DNA of 64,000 bases from Tilletia caries. Its lineage: Eukaryota > Basidiomycota > Exobasidiomycetes > Tilletiales > Tilletiaceae. Below are positions 11,466 to 21,254 of the stretch, in pieces. The stretch spans positions 1,488,001 to 1,552,000 of the forward strand of contig JALUTQ010000004.1 in assembly GCA_032718865.1 (NCBI GenBank), read 5' to 3'. Within the stretch, counting starts at the first letter, position 1. Each line of letters opens with the position of its first letter. Made by a program: the position numbers and the translations under genes. A model generated the notes under the pieces. The model saw only the letters and a program-made list of their open reading frames with translations, was not told the DNA's origin and searched no databases.

Positions 11466-11660
11466 AGGGGCGACCAAGAAGAGTTTGAGCTCGCAAACGA
11501 TTTTCTCAGCGACGAAGACACCGAGCTGCTGGTCGATACCTCACTCGACTTGCTACTCGACTTCGTCCTCAGAGGTTGAGGTTACGAACGCTACTCCCGC
11601 CGACGCCGGAACCGAGCTACTTTGAATCGCGGGCCCCCGAAAGCATCCAGTCCACTCGTA

Positions 11661-13400
11661 TGGAACGCCGTTTGGGTCACCTTTGAAAATGAACTTTTTG
11701 AAATCTATGGAACGCCGTTTGGGTCACCCTTAAAAATGAACTTTTTGAAATCGCAATCGCAAGCAGGAAATGTTGGCAGAGAATGAGCTATAAATTTCCT
11801 CACCATCTTCCGCTTGATCTTCAATCACACTGCACATAACGTTCAGGTAATGACCCGACCCGGCTGAGAGTGGAGGCAGAGGTCCCAGCTTCCTGTTCCG
11901 CCGCGCCAGAGCTGCTCAAGTCGTCTTCTCGAGCTTCCAGAGCCGTTGCCGCGCACTCATGTACCTTCCCTGCCTCTCGAGCTTCACAGCAGCTCAGCTC
12001 ATTCTCCACCAAGTAAACATGTTACATGGCATAGATCTTGGTTCATACACATTTGCATGTATCTGACTGAGCGCTGTGCTGGTTCTCGCGGCCGCAGGGA
12101 CTGATTTGAAGGTTCGAGGCAGCACATTGAAGCTGAGCAAGCTGATTGTTCCTAATCCTTCAGGCTATCCTCACTCTTCAACTCCCGTCTACTCTCTCAT
12201 TCATGATAAAAGACACATGCTTGGAGCTCATAGACCACCCAATGCATACAGATAATGTTGCGCGCAGCTGCGCGAGGAAGACGCACGTAGTATTGTCAGG
12301 AAATGCTTGGGAGGAAGCAGAAGGATGTAGGCCGATGTCTTCGACGGTCAAAGACCATGGCGAGACAGCTGAAGGGGATGCGCATGGCGCTGATGCAGGT
12401 GAGCGGACTTGTCGGCTCGCAGCTGCCTTTCTGTTGTGTAAAGTAGAGGGGTACAACAGCGCTCCGAGCTCGCCTGGTCAGAGTCGAGCATACATATGAT
12501 GGCATGGCCATGGTACACTGCTCCCCAATGAAGGGGCCACGTGGAAATATGAAATGCGCTTTAAATTGCCACTAACTTCATAAGGACGGATAAGATAAGA
12601 TAACTTCACCACGTGGTTTGCCGTTTGCCCCAGCACATTGGGCTATGGCAGGAGCGGTGTATAAGGCAGCCCTTGGGAGCCGGATGTCCGTCGGGCTATC
12701 CTTATAGGAACGGATGGACAGCTATGAGCGTCTGCGACCGCACCCGGTGTGCATCCACAGGGACGCCCAGCGGAGGAGGCTGAGGACGTCGAAGCTGCCT
12801 GCCCGGCTGAACAAAGGCGTGCCCGACGCGCAAACACGGGGAACAACGTCGCCCGGAGATGCGCAGGCAGGCAGGTATGAGGGTCGATGATGTCTGTGTA
12901 CATCGAGGGAGAAACTCTGGAAGCTTGAATCATAAAGATGGAGGTATCGAAGACAGCAGAAAGGTGAAAATAGCTGCTTGAGGCAGATGGGAAGAAGATA
13001 CGTTAGCCGGACTAGAAAGGATCATCAGAAATCAAAACGCAAAGACGAAAGCGTTAGGCTAGGCATAGCAGCAACAGCAGCAAGCGTGCAGAAAGACTCT
13101 TGGAGGCAACAGCGGGGGGAAATTGGTCAGTAGCACTGGTCATCAGAGGTCAGCCGCGAGCTCCTTTGTATCCGCCGAGTGGCTCTGGGAGGCGGCAAAT
13201 GAGCGATCTTTCGCTCGGGATGAATGCAGTGGACCATTGAGCAGCGTTCGGAGCTGTCTGGTACTGTGTTGTGTTGAGTCGACTGGGGTGTGTGAAGGAT
13301 GATGGTAGTTGAGTCTGATTCTGGCACCTTGGTTACCTTTGTGTTTTGCGATTGGGATTTCAAAAAGTTCATTTTCAAAGGTGACCCAAACGGCGTTCCA
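11661..13400. mobile_element. inverted-repeat element with TA target sites, superfamily unclear
   Basis: Inverted copies of an approximately 45-bp sequence beginning TGGAACGCCGTTTGGGTCAC lie at 11661 and 13400, each next to TA (11659-11660 and 13401-13402). At the left end the terminal repeat is present twice in tandem (second copy from 11708). The 1.7-kb interior, including 12000-13100, has no gene I can support. A segment at 12590-12637 (GATAAGATAAC ... CCAGCACA) loosely resembles one end of the LTRs at 18415 and 21018. Confidence 0.5.
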
Positions 13401-13402
13401 TA

Positions 13403-13934
13403 CTCTCGGAGGCTCCCCGATTCGAAAACCACACGAAACACACGTCGCCCCCCCGGCTCAATGAGAAGGCCACCGCCGACGAGAGGAGATTCGAGGATTG
13501 TCGCAAACTCGCAAGAGATCCGCCGAGCTCTTTGAGCAAAAAAGGCCACTCGATTGGAGCTCCTCAAAGAGGGAAACCGTAATCGGTAAGCCGAAGGAAA
13601 GCTCGTGGCGCTCCTCCAGAGGTTTGCCTCACGTGGTCGCTCCACAGTAGGAGTATTGTGTTCTCCTGCCTCGCTGAAATGAGGTACTGACGACTCGTCC
13701 TTCAACAACATCTCTATCACAGCCGTCCAAACGTGCGCAGGCCACTCCACCCCAACCCATCCCCGCCGACCCTGATACGACTAAGTTTTTTCCAGATACT
13801 TATGCCAGCTACGTATGTACAAGATCTCCCAGGCACCGCCTCCTCGATTCGGACGCCTTGACGGTGAGCCTTGGATCTATCCCTCGCTCAGTCTGACTTC
13901 TCTGGTACTTTCCTCATCTGTAGATGCCTGCTCA
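13403..13934. other. no supported gene
   Basis: A 207-codon open frame crosses the right end of the neighbouring inverted-repeat element on the minus strand (13127-13750) but shows no family resemblance. From about 13870 the DNA starts to resemble the 5850-5905 region, leading into unit B. Confidence 0.4.
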
Positions 13935-14317
13935 AAGGTCGAGAGAAACACATACATACTTATGTCGCCAATCAAATCAGGTCACAGAAACGCCTGACCT
14001 GTGCTGGATGACCAGCGCTCTCTATCTTATCTCCTTTCTCTTATCTCCTCTTCTCCCCTTTCTCTCACGCACTCCGCATAGCAACAACTCAACCTCCACT
14101 TTCTCACGCCCTTCTTCCAGTCACACTTTTCCTTCACGCTTCCCATTGTACTTAGTCCTGGCTTCCTCATCGATCAATTCTCACTCAGCATTAAGCATTT
14201 GCACCTTTTCTTTTGGCTGTGGACGCCGACTGATCTGGTCATCTGTGACAGACCAGTAGCGCAGAAGGTGAGCACGGCTTTACACACGTCTGCTTGTGCT
14301 GCAGGCTCGTCCGCTCG

Positions 14318-14447
14318 CCTTTGTCGTCCTGCTCCTTCGGGCTATGGTGTGAATGGAAGAATGAAGATCGATGTAAGATGCCAAAAGCCGCAAATCAATT
14401 GCAAGCTCGTGTGCGAGACCGGAACTCCGCAGAAGCGCAGGGAGCCC
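14318..14447 (-). repeat. DIRS terminal repeat B2
   Basis: 130 bp, a direct copy of 14849-14978 beginning CCTTTGTCGTCCTGCTCC on the plus strand. It forms the 3' end of the element (minus-strand reading). Confidence 0.85.
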
Positions 14448-14572
14448 GGGCAAAGCACATATCCTAAGTACAGACGACAAGGGAAAGAAAAAGGAGAAGG
14501 TGAAGTGGGTGGGAAGGGTGGGAGAAACGAAAGGAAAAGAGACAGTCAGATCAAAGAGGGTGGGAAGGGTGG

Positions 14573-14847
14573 GAGAACAAAATGTGAAGGAGAACTGCAG
14601 AAGAGTAGAGCGAAGGAGAGGAAAGAAACGTTGTGGGGGGGCCGGAAGAGGGAAGAGGAAGCGAAAGAGCGTTGCGTTAAGTACTCATGTCGGATAAAGG
14701 GAAGGTGTTGCTGGAGGGCGAGGGCTGAATAAAAGTGGGACAAAGCATGACTGCGGAACAAAGAACGTTGCCGGCCCCCCTTTGTTTGGACCGGCGCTCT
14801 CCTTCGCCACGGCTCCAAAGGCCAAGTGTGGCTGAACCCACACAAAG
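14573..14847 (-). repeat. DIRS internal repeat A2
   Basis: 275 bp, nearly identical direct copy of A1 (22630-22904). A2 and B1 abut (14847/14849). The copies share the purine-rich stretch around GTTGTGGGGGGGCC. Confidence 0.85.
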
Positions 14848-14848
14848 A

Positions 14849-14978
14849 CCTTTGTCGTCCTGCTCCTTCGGGCTATGGTGTGAATGGAAGAATGAAGATC
14901 GATGTAAGATGCCAAAAGCCGCAAATCAATTGCAAGCTCGTGTGCGAGACCGGAACTCCGCAGAAGCGCAGGGAGCCC
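14849..14978 (-). repeat. DIRS internal repeat B1
   Basis: 130-bp direct copy of B2, directly downstream of the recombinase gene on the minus strand. Confidence 0.85.
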
Positions 14979-15033
14979 AACGCACCGCTCGGTGCCAGTG
15001 AGGGAACCATCGTGAACCGAACGCCATCTGCGC

Positions 15034-16470
15034 TTATGCGGAGGATGAATCCACCGCAACGAGCGTGTTGGATGAAGCCCATCGAGCTGGTGGAGGAGCG
15101 AAGTGGGATGGTGCAGAAATGGTAACCAGAGATGAAGCAGTGGAGGGGATTTTGTCCATGAGAGCGGGAGCAAGAAGCTCAACATGTTGACGGAGATAAA
15201 GGCGCCATGCCTCACTAGACCAACGACCATGCAGTCGAACCGTGTCGATCGCAACTACACGCAACAAAAATTCGGTGCAACCTCCAACCCGAAGACTGTG
15301 CCCCTTGAGGTTGACGCGTGACAGCCCCGCCTCACGAAGGATACCATTGATGCGACTTATGAATTTTGATCGAGTGAGGGGCGTGAAACGATTGCGGCCG
15401 CGGTAGCCGAAGAGATGTCCGTCCTGAGGAGGCTGATTGACGACTAGATGATTCCGAAGCGCACGAACCGGACACGGGGAGTCCGTCTGTGGGGCGAGCA
15501 CCAGCTTTTCTCCGTTCGGCTGCGTCTTGGTCCACGGCAGGGTGATCACGCCCGCCAAGATCATCGGAGCATCTTTGGCTACCGATTCCCATCTCAGACC
15601 ACTACCAGTGGGATTGCGCCGAGCGTCGAAACTTCCGGATTTGAGGACCAGTTCTCCGAGACGAGCCAGGCCCCAGAAGGCAACGAGTAGGCAGGCCCAA
15701 ATAGCAGCATCTGCTGGCTTTTCGAGGGCAAGATAGCTGCGAATGATGCAGAGGTGATTGATGCGGAAGGGAGCGCGTGGTGGCTTGATGGACGAAGCTG
15801 GCGTGAGACGGTCAGCGCCACGTAATGTGGAGGTGACGCGAGGATGTGTTGTGTCCAAGTTCGCTCCATGTATGATATGCCATGCTCGTATTCCGGAGAC
15901 CCAGTTCCTGATGCTGCTGCCTGCGAACGTTCCTGCCAATGAGTCGATGAAGTCGACAAGATCACTGACGCTGACCGGAAAACGAGAGCCTTCGGGGATA
16001 CGATGATGATCACACCACAGAAGCCAACGAAGAAGACCTGTTCCATATGTGCTGCGGGTGGAAACCGCCCATACCGCTGCAAGGACTCGTTGTCTCTGAG
16101 CAGGATCTCGGGCCGAGTTCAAAGACGATCCTGTCGGGACCCAAAGCAACAGGCGATCAGCGGCGGATACCGCAGTCAGGCCGGCGGGTGCCGCGGGCAG
16201 ACGCCTCGCTGTGTGAAGGGATGGGGCAACGAGGGGAACGAGGGGAACAGGAACTGCTGAGGAAGGCGCCATGAAGGATCGCGAAGGCGTCATGGAGGTA
16301 GCCGGAGCTGCACGCCATGAAGCTGATGATAGAGATGCGACTGGAAAGAGCGTAGGTGCTGGCGATCTTGACGAGGACGATGTGAAGTTGGAAGGACGAG
16401 CAGATGAGGTCGCAAATAGAGGCTGCAAGGTAGCCCATGTCTCGTCATTCAAAGAATGACCGTAGCGCAT
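15034..16470 (-). CDS. DIRS tyrosine recombinase
   Basis: Tyrosine recombinase that integrates the circular DNA form of DIRS elements. The 478-codon frame starts at ATG 16470, inside the last codons of RT-RNase H (26-bp overlap). The N-terminal core-binding part contains STRSTYGTGLLRWLLWC; the catalytic part has the first Arg in WGLARLGELVL, the H-x-x-R box in KGHSLRVGGCTEFL and the nucleophile Tyr in HGRWSSEAWRLYLRQH. All key residues are present, so the domain looks intact. The same frame stays open upstream across RT, but that part is a shadow of the RT frame. Confidence 0.85.
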   Translation of the reverse strand: MRYGHSLNDETWATLQPLFATSSARPSNFTSSSSRSPAPTLFPVASLSSASWRAAPATSMTPSRSFMAPSSAVPVPLVPLVAPSLHTARRLPAAPAGLTAVSAADRLLLWVPTGSSLNSARDPAQRQRVLAAVWAVSTRSTYGTGLLRWLLWCDHHRIPEGSRFPVSVSDLVDFIDSLAGTFAGSSIRNWVSGIRAWHIIHGANLDTTHPRVTSTLRGADRLTPASSIKPPRAPFRINHLCIIRSYLALEKPADAAIWACLLVAFWGLARLGELVLKSGSFDARRNPTGSGLRWESVAKDAPMILAGVITLPWTKTQPNGEKLVLAPQTDSPCPVRALRNHLVVNQPPQDGHLFGYRGRNRFTPLTRSKFISRINGILREAGLSRVNLKGHSLRVGGCTEFLLRVVAIDTVRLHGRWSSEAWRLYLRQHVELLAPALMDKIPSTASSLVTISAPSHFAPPPARWASSNTLVAVDSSSA

Positions 16471-18409
16471 ATGGGAGCTGTGGACGGTGAAGTTGCGCAG
16501 ATGAGGGCCGATGTGCTCTGGAAGGCTCGTCGGCCAGGTTTTGGGCGCTGGGAACCAAGATCGGGACGAGCTCAAGGTTGTGTTGTGCCTCGAGATCGCG
16601 GATACGAGCCAGCACTTCCATGATTGAGCTATTTCGGCTGTACCCAGACCTCTCGGAAAAGAACACAGATGTGTTGTCGGTGAGAACGCGCAGCCGACAG
16701 TCTGAAATTCCCCGTTCGATGATGACCAACAGTGCCACTTCCATGGCAACTGCTTCGAGCCAAGCGATGTCTCTTCCTTGGGTCGCCCAACCAGGACGTA
16801 CTGGGAGGGAGAGCTCGGCGCCGTCGCAGAAGACGCCAACACCAAATGATGTGGAAGCGTCACAAGCGATGTAGACATTGTCGAACCTGTCATCGTCGAC
16901 GAAAGAGCGGCGAAGATCGGGTCGAGCCAGGGCTTGCGCCCACCACGCAAGGTCTTTGAAGACGTTCTTACTTGAACGATGTCGAGACCAGCTTCCAGAC
17001 GATCCCATCGTGGAGACGAAGCCACGAAGAGAACCCAGACGCTTGCGACCATGAGGGACCACAAAACTGGCATGCTGTAGTTGACCAAAAAGCTTTTGAC
17101 CTTCTTGAAGAGTGTGAGACGGGGAGCGCTGCCAGTCTCCAATGGCGGATAGATATTTGATTCGTTTCTTGTCGGGCAGGCCAACGCGACGTTCTGCAAT
17201 GAACCACTGGAAGCCGATGTATGTCGGAGAGGACGAGAAGTCGACATCTTTCTCTCGCTTCCAGGGAACACCGAGAGAGGCTGTAACAGCCGTGATGGCT
17301 GATAAAGACGTGACGAGGTCGTCGGAGGTAGCTGCGCAGTGGTTTTGGAGGGGAAAGCTGTAATCCTCGACGTGTTCAACACCTGCTTCGCCAGCAAAGA
17401 AGGTGAATCCGCCGCGTGATTGCTGTCCTGTGATGGTGGAGGCAAGAGAAGCGCGAGCGGCGTTGACCTTGTCGAGAGAGGACAACGGGACGGAGAAGAA
17501 AATGAAGTCGTCGACCCATTTGAGAATGGGTCCGAGGCCATGGGCGCGGCAGATGTCGGCAAGAGCGTCGGCCACGCATCCCCACACTCCTGTGGCGGGA
17601 CCGAGGCCGAAGCCCAAACACATGTCGACGTAGAAGAGATCATCTGCGCCACGAACGACGGTGCCGGCCCATTGTGACGAATGAAGAGGAAGGATTCGGA
17701 ACGCATCGGCAACGTCCCGGACAGCGGCCTGCGCAGTCGGGGGAAGAGCAAGGAGCTACAAGGCACGAAAGAAGTGAAGAGGAGTCAGTGAGTGCCGTAG
17801 CTGACTCAGTCCAAGACCCGCAAGGGGAGAAACGCTCGAAGCTCAAGGCGACTGTAGCGACCGCACAAGGCAAGTACGCGGGCTGCGCCCAAGGCATGCA
17901 GCGAGACCTCGAAAGGCAAGGGGGGAAAGACGGAAACGAAACTCACGGTTCGAACGATGTCGCGAGCAGCACCCCATGTGGTGGGCCACTCGTTGCTTGA
18001 AAGAAAGGAATTGATGCTCGATCCAGATCGAGGCCAGGAAAAATCCTGGATGAGCCGCCAGTCTTGGGCACCTTTGGGTACAAGGCCCAGGGGGCTGTTT
18101 TGAAAGTGACCAAGTATTGATTGGAGCTGGGCGGCAGTGTAAGGGCCCCGGTATCGTCCAGCAGCGAGCTCGCGTTGGATGATGGAAGAAATGACACCAT
18201 GCTGTGAGCGTGCGCTGGCATGATTGACTTGAATGAGAGAAGATGAGAAAGAGGGAATGCCGACGCGAAAACCATCGCGAAGGCCAGAAAGAGCGGAAGA
18301 ATGACGATCCAGCAGAGAGAAGCGAAGAAGCTCTGCTCCGAATGCAACGGCAGAGAGGACAAAGGGGAGACCCCAAGATTGAGAGTTGGTGGAGGAAATG
18401 TCAGGGAGC
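16445..18409 (-). CDS. DIRS reverse transcriptase-RNase H
   Basis: Copies the element's RNA. Two exons, 17947-18409 and 16445-17755, join in frame across a 191-nt intron (GTGAGTTTC donor). Exon 1 holds the RT fingers: FRVGIPSFSSS, ELAAGRYRGPYTAAQL, SPLGLVPKGAQDWRLIQDFS. Exon 2 has DAFRILPLHSSQWAG and the catalytic WVDD (PILKWVDDFIFF), then RNase H signatures IACDASTSFGVG, TDNTSVFF and LADEPSR. The RT frame has no ATG of its own; read through the pre-insertion site it stays open into the end of gag in another frame, so expression would need frameshifting or re-initiation. The LTR element inserted at 18410 now separates it from gag. Confidence 0.82.
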
Positions 18410-18414
18410 TCATG

Positions 18415-18651
18415 TGTGCGAACACAATGGTTCGTAAGTAGGAAAGCTGCGTATGCTAGAAGATCATCGATGTATTAGAAAGCTAAGTACAAAGGGAAGT
18501 GAGGAAGAGAAAAGAGGTGACTGGAAGAATGGCGTGGGAAATGTGGAGGATGGAAGGGTTGCTATGCGGAGGTGTGGGAAAGGAAGAGCGGGAGATAAGA
18601 ATAATAGATAAGATAACTGGCCATGTGGCGAAGCCACGTGTTGCCAGCACA
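18415..18651 (-). repeat. LTR (3' copy in minus-strand reading)
   Basis: 237 bp, identical to 21018-21254. It contains GATAAGATAACTGGCC and a CACGTG-like GCCACGTG. Confidence 0.87.
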
Positions 18652-19232
18652 TCCCCACCCAAAAAGAGACGACTGTTTTCAGTTGTGTATGGACTATGGT
18701 GGAGGAACTGCAACGAGCACGAAGTGAGAAGGAGAGAGAGCGAGATGCGCATGGAGGGATGGGGTGTGGAAGGTACTAGGATGCTGTAGCTGTGTCGAAA
18801 TGGATGTCGTCAAGTTGTGAAAGTACGGCTGGTGTGGAATGGATGTCGAGCATGGTGTCCTCGTGGACGGAGCCCGTGCTGTACGTGGTCAGACTGTGTG
18901 CTGGCAGAGGTATGATGATCACCTCGATGATCACTTAGGTTTCTATTTCTTCCGCTTTCCTTCTCTCCGATTCATTCCGTTCCGATCCGTTCCGCTCTCC
19001 TTTCTCTCGCTCCACGTTTCCTCCACTCCACGACTCTCTATTCGTTGCGTAACGACCTGCCACTTTCCTAGTTCCCTTCCACTCCTCTCACATTGCGATC
19101 TTTCCATATATACCTCCCCGAAGCTACCAAGCACAGTGTAGGTATATAGCGACTCGATTCTCTTCTTCTCTCTCTTTTGCAATGCACCCTTCACAAGATA
19201 CATTTTCCGCCCCTTTTCTTCCAAGATCTTCC
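18652..19232. other. LTR element interior without a gene
   Basis: Purine tract next to the 3' LTR, then non-coding sequence with many TTCC/CTTTC runs on the plus strand (18950-19090). Nothing else supported. Confidence 0.4.
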
Positions 19233-20897
19233 CTATTCTTGCAGGTAAATACACTCTTGCCAACATAGACTGACGGTTCGGGAGGTGGGCGCTACGTGGG
19301 AGGCTTGGGTGATCCAGGCGACGTAGGATCTCGAAGCGGAAAGGGCAGTTGAGCTACCCGTGCCTGGGTTGTCGTGCGCGATGTTCTTCTGGGAGAGGTC
19401 GCGGGGTCGCGGGGTCGGGAACGGAGTGAGGAGACGGAGAGAGTTGTGAGTAGCCTTGTACTGGGCCGCCCAAAGACCGAACATGCCCGCGAAGCGCCAG
19501 GCGTCGAGGCCAAACATGCTCTTAACCAGCGTCTGGCCCTGGAACTTGCGCGTGCGAAGGGCCTTGAGAAGACCGAGGACCAACGTCATAGTGGCGCGCA
19601 GACTGGATGCAAGATTTCCGGCTCGAATGGCACCGCGGACAACGTGGACGACGAGACGTTCCCAATCGGTCGTGATGCGGACCTGTTCATCCTGGGCGCG
19701 CCAGACCTTAGACGCGACCTGCTTGCGGATCTCCTTCGGCTTCATGTGTGCGAGGTCGTGCAGGGACGCGACGGAGAGACTGCGACGGATCTTCTCGGCC
19801 GCCTCGGAGATGTTGGGCGTCTGCTCGCCCGACGCATACTCGGTCCACGAATCTTCCTCCTCGTCGCCGTCAGCGTCAGCGTCAGCGTCACCGTCGAGCA
19901 GGGTGAGCCGGAGGCCGGAATGGCGTCGTCGGGGAGCGCCGGCATCGTCATTGCATTGCCGCCGCCGATGGTGAAGCTCGCACGTTTGGCGTCGCGTCTG
20001 ACATCGTTGAGGAGTGCAGGGAGGAAAGACAGGACCGCCTGCGAGAAGGGGGTGGTTGTCGAGAACGAGAAGCTGGTCGTTGCGATACCGAGGCGCGCTG
20101 GAACCGTTGGGTTCGGGGGCCGTCAAATTACGGAAACGAGGAGCTGGCTGTCGAGAACTCGAGGTACCGAGTCTTGAGGAAGAAGTGCGTGAATGCGCCG
20201 AGAAGGACACGCGGCCGGAGCGACTGAAATTGTCTGAAGCCCACGCGCTGCTGGACCCGAACCAGCGGCCATGGGCTGCGCGCTTTTCGAGCCCTGTGCG
20301 TGCGAGGGCGTGTACGGTGTTGAGGTCATGTGCTGCGGCGGTCTTGGGCGGGAAGAGGTAGGAGACTGTGTGCTGAGCGCCGGCCGAGGATCCGAGGATG
20401 GCGATGCGGGCGGCGTTGACGGAGCGGATTCCCGCCAGCTTGTGGAGAAGCGGTGCGAAAAGAGAAGAAGGTGTGTGAGGTAGCGGAAGGGGGTCGGCCT
20501 CCTCGGGAGTTGCGACCAGAGGTGGAGGAATCCATCTTGAAGTCTTGACGGTGCTGTGCCTGCTGTCGAACTCGTGGAAGCAGAGGAGATGCCTCGACTC
20601 GATACTCCTACGAGGAGCGGCGGCGAGCGGAGGCACTGGTCGAAGACGGGAGAGGATGGAGGTGGTAGATGGCCGGAAGAGAGAAGAGAAGAAGTCTTGA
20701 GGAGAATTGGAAGTGAGAAAATCGAAGTGGTAATGTGTGAGATTGGGATCACGGAGAAGAGGAAAGAAGAGAGATCGAGAACGAGAAGGACCGATGTGCC
20801 GATCCGGAGGCGCACTGGAGCTGTGGAGCTCGCGAGGCCGTCCGAGAGGGTCCCGAAACCAGAGGCGCTTTGGAGCTGTTGAGCTCAGCGAGGCCAA
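19233..20897 (-). pseudogene. captured host gene fragment, possibly TMEM135-like
   Basis: The minus strand has a 554-codon open frame without an ATG start. Its last third looks like a real protein: SLSVASLHDLAHMKPKEIRK, WERLVVHVVRGAIRAG, then KSMFGLDAWRFAGMFGLWAA and YKATHNSLRLLTP. This pattern (Arg-Gly region, FG.D..RF..MFG) resembles the N-terminal domain of fungal TMEM135/peroxisomal membrane proteins as I know them, a moderate-confidence call. The first two thirds are Ser/Pro/Arg-rich, and the coding frame may shift there (another frame gives MTMPALPDDAIPASG near 19950). The sequence stops short of a complete TMEM135-type protein. Sitting between LTRs with no retroviral-type genes, it is best explained as a transduced cellular gene, as in maize Bs1. 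Confidence 0.4.
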
Positions 20898-21017
20898 TCT
20901 GGAAAGGAACCGGACACGAGACCGAGGCGCACTGAGTCGTTAGACTGTGGGGCCATCGGCATGGGTCCCACTGGACTTGGTCGGTGCAAGTCAGTGGTCA
21001 AAACCCTCTCATCACCA

Positions 21018-21254
21018 TGTGCGAACACAATGGTTCGTAAGTAGGAAAGCTGCGTATGCTAGAAGATCATCGATGTATTAGAAAGCTAAGTACAAAGGGA
21101 AGTGAGGAAGAGAAAAGAGGTGACTGGAAGAATGGCGTGGGAAATGTGGAGGATGGAAGGGTTGCTATGCGGAGGTGTGGGAAAGGAAGAGCGGGAGATA
21201 AGAATAATAGATAAGATAACTGGCCATGTGGCGAAGCCACGTGTTGCCAGCACA
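21018..21254 (-). repeat. LTR (5' copy in minus-strand reading)
   Basis: 237 bp, identical to 18415-18651; followed on the minus strand by the primer-binding-site candidate TGGTGATGAGAGGG (21004-21017 on the plus strand). Confidence 0.87.

Larger units (their letters stand above)
7792..11579 (+). pseudogene. 61-codon host ORF interrupted by a MULE and a CACTA-type MITE
   Basis: Three pieces, 7792-7832, 10831-10864 and 11469-11579, join into one open frame of 61 codons plus stop when both transposons are removed and one target-site copy is kept for each. It starts MSGTWITSRTVFP and includes GDQEEFELANDFLSDEDTEL. Both junctions fall inside codons or keep frame exactly, so the frame is unlikely to be chance. 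Function is unknown. It resembles the degraded gene at 5085-5969 in a short motif and in upstream DNA. It may be one exon of a longer gene. Confidence 0.55.
18415..21254 (-). mobile_element. non-autonomous LTR retrotransposon nested in the DIRS element
   Basis: Two identical 237-bp LTRs (TG...CA: TGTGCG ... CAGCACA on the plus strand) at 18415-18651 and 21018-21254 are flanked by the 5-bp target duplication TCATG (18410-18414, 21255-21259). Read on the minus strand, the 5' LTR is followed at once by TGGTGATGAGAGGG, a primer-binding-site candidate, and the 3' LTR is preceded by the purine tract GGGTGGGGA. The 2366-bp interior lacks gag, protease, RT and integrase. It instead holds a probable host gene fragment (19233-20897). 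Identical LTRs imply recent insertion. Confidence 0.87.

Noticed and set aside
12146..12933. Short ORFs on both strands inside the inverted-repeat element
   Set aside because: About 100 codons each, no motif, no splice logic, composition not protein-like.
13127..13750. 207-codon minus-strand ORF as a gene
   Set aside because: It crosses the terminal inverted repeat of a transposon and shows no family resemblance.
16471..17766. Upstream half of a 910-codon minus-strand frame that ends in the tyrosine recombinase
   Set aside because: It is the out-of-frame shadow of RT-RNase H, Ser/Pro-rich without motifs; only the part from ATG 16470 is the recombinase.
19374..20177. Plus-strand open frame of 267 codons
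   Set aside because: Antisense shadow of the minus-strand coding-like region in the LTR element, Arg-rich and without motifs.
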